Positions 12,818 through 13,018 of a stretch of 13,018 nt of DNA are shown in pieces. The notes beneath the pieces were generated by a model that worked only from the letters and a program-made list of their open reading frames with translations, was not told the DNA's origin and ran no database searches. The position numbers and the translations under genes were made by a program. Source of the DNA: Candidatus Levyibacteriota bacterium (GTDB lineage: Bacteria > Patescibacteriota > Microgenomatia > Levybacterales > UBA12049); assembly GCA_903872785.1 (NCBI GenBank), contig CAIQLZ010000026.1:1-13018 (forward strand), given 5' to 3'. Position 1 is the first letter of the stretch, and the number at the start of each line of letters is the position of its first letter.

Positions 12818-13018
12818 ATGAAAGTATCTTTTATAGCTACTGTTTTCAATGAAGAGGCAACGGTAAAGCAATTACTGGAATCATTGCTTTTTCAGTCTAG
12901 GCCTCCTGATGAAATTATTATTGTTGATGGCGGAAGCACCGACGCGACTGCATCGGTAATCTTAGGTTTTAAATCTCAAATCTTAAATAAGCAAACGCGG
13001 TTTAAATTTATTATAAAA
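12818..13018 (+). CDS. GT2-family glycosyltransferase (partial, 5' end)
   Basis: The first 67 residues of a GT-A fold enzyme, cut by the window end. MKVSFIATVFNEE (1-13) is the usual nucleotide-binding start and IIIVDGGSTDAT (33-44), with Asp37 and Asp42, is the hallmark UDP-sugar/metal-binding stretch of GT2 enzymes. No stop occurs before the window end. The ATG at 12818 is the natural start; there is no clear Shine-Dalgarno. With the GT4, methyltransferase and GT-C-like genes it suggests a locus for a surface glycan or lipid-linked sugar. Confidence 0.9.
   Translation, partial: MKVSFIATVFNEEATVKQLLESLLFQSRPPDEIIIVDGGSTDATASVILGFKSQILNKQTRFKFIIK

Noticed and set aside
12781..12849. N-terminal extension of the GT-C-like protein to the ATG at 12849
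   Set aside because: It would overlap the GT2 gene by 32 bases, run through its start and place the ATG upstream of the -10 at 12792-12787. The ATG at 12780 fits better.
1..13018. Alternative genetic code (TGA as Gly or Trp)
   Set aside because: ileS, rplU and the methyltransferase gene end at TGA exactly where the family ends or the next gene starts, and no conserved position needs TGA read as an amino acid.
1..13018. CRISPR array, insertion sequence, prophage or defence island
   Set aside because: No direct-repeat array, transposase, integrase, terminal repeats, phage structural gene or nuclease/toxin set was seen on either strand.

Overview
This AT-rich, densely packed window most resembles a chromosome segment of a Candidate Phyla Radiation (Patescibacteria) bacterium, probably of the Microgenomates type. 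That is inference from protein style: an IleRS with altered signature motifs, an L27 starting MAHTKAQG, a half-size EamA transporter, surface-glycan genes and very few Shine-Dalgarno sites. TGA acts as a stop (ileS, rplU, the methyltransferase gene), so the code looks like standard bacterial code 11 rather than the recoded code 25 of Absconditabacteria/Gracilibacteria.

Layout. 1-1741 is accessory: the tail of a possible gene, a 59-residue four-cysteine protein not long enough for usual ORF cut-offs, a half-size EamA transporter, a DUF421 (YetF-like) membrane protein on the minus strand, and an unrecognised 113-residue minus-strand protein. 1845-7297 is a plus-strand housekeeping run: ileS, rodA (4-base overlap), rplU, rpmA and parB, linking translation, wall elongation and chromosome segregation. 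lepB (signal peptidase I) faces it on the minus strand. A tRNA-Val(CAC) follows at 7928-7999, then pyrD on the minus strand. 9200-13018 is a cell-surface glycan block: a SAM methyltransferase with an N-terminal four-Cys motif, a GT4 glycosyltransferase (4-base overlap), a polytopic GT-C-like membrane protein on the minus strand, and the start of a GT2 glycosyltransferase cut by the window end.

The most consistent signal is in the gaps. In at least five genes (eamA-like, ileS, rplU, lepB, the GT-C-like gene) a good -10 hexamer ends only 6-8 bases before the start codon, so the mRNAs are predicted to be leaderless. The four divergent junctions are compressed so that opposing promoters touch or share elements. 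The four convergent junctions have gaps of 13 bases or less, or overlap, and lack convincing terminators. These promoter calls were made by eye and have not been tested.

Protein-level oddities worth following are a class 2-like dihydroorotate dehydrogenase with Cys at the catalytic-base position, an IleRS with GVHH and EMHKS in place of HIGH and KMSKS, and a GT4 enzyme lacking the first Glu of its EX7E motif. I found no CRISPR array, insertion sequence, phage module or defence system, and no clear new multi-gene system.
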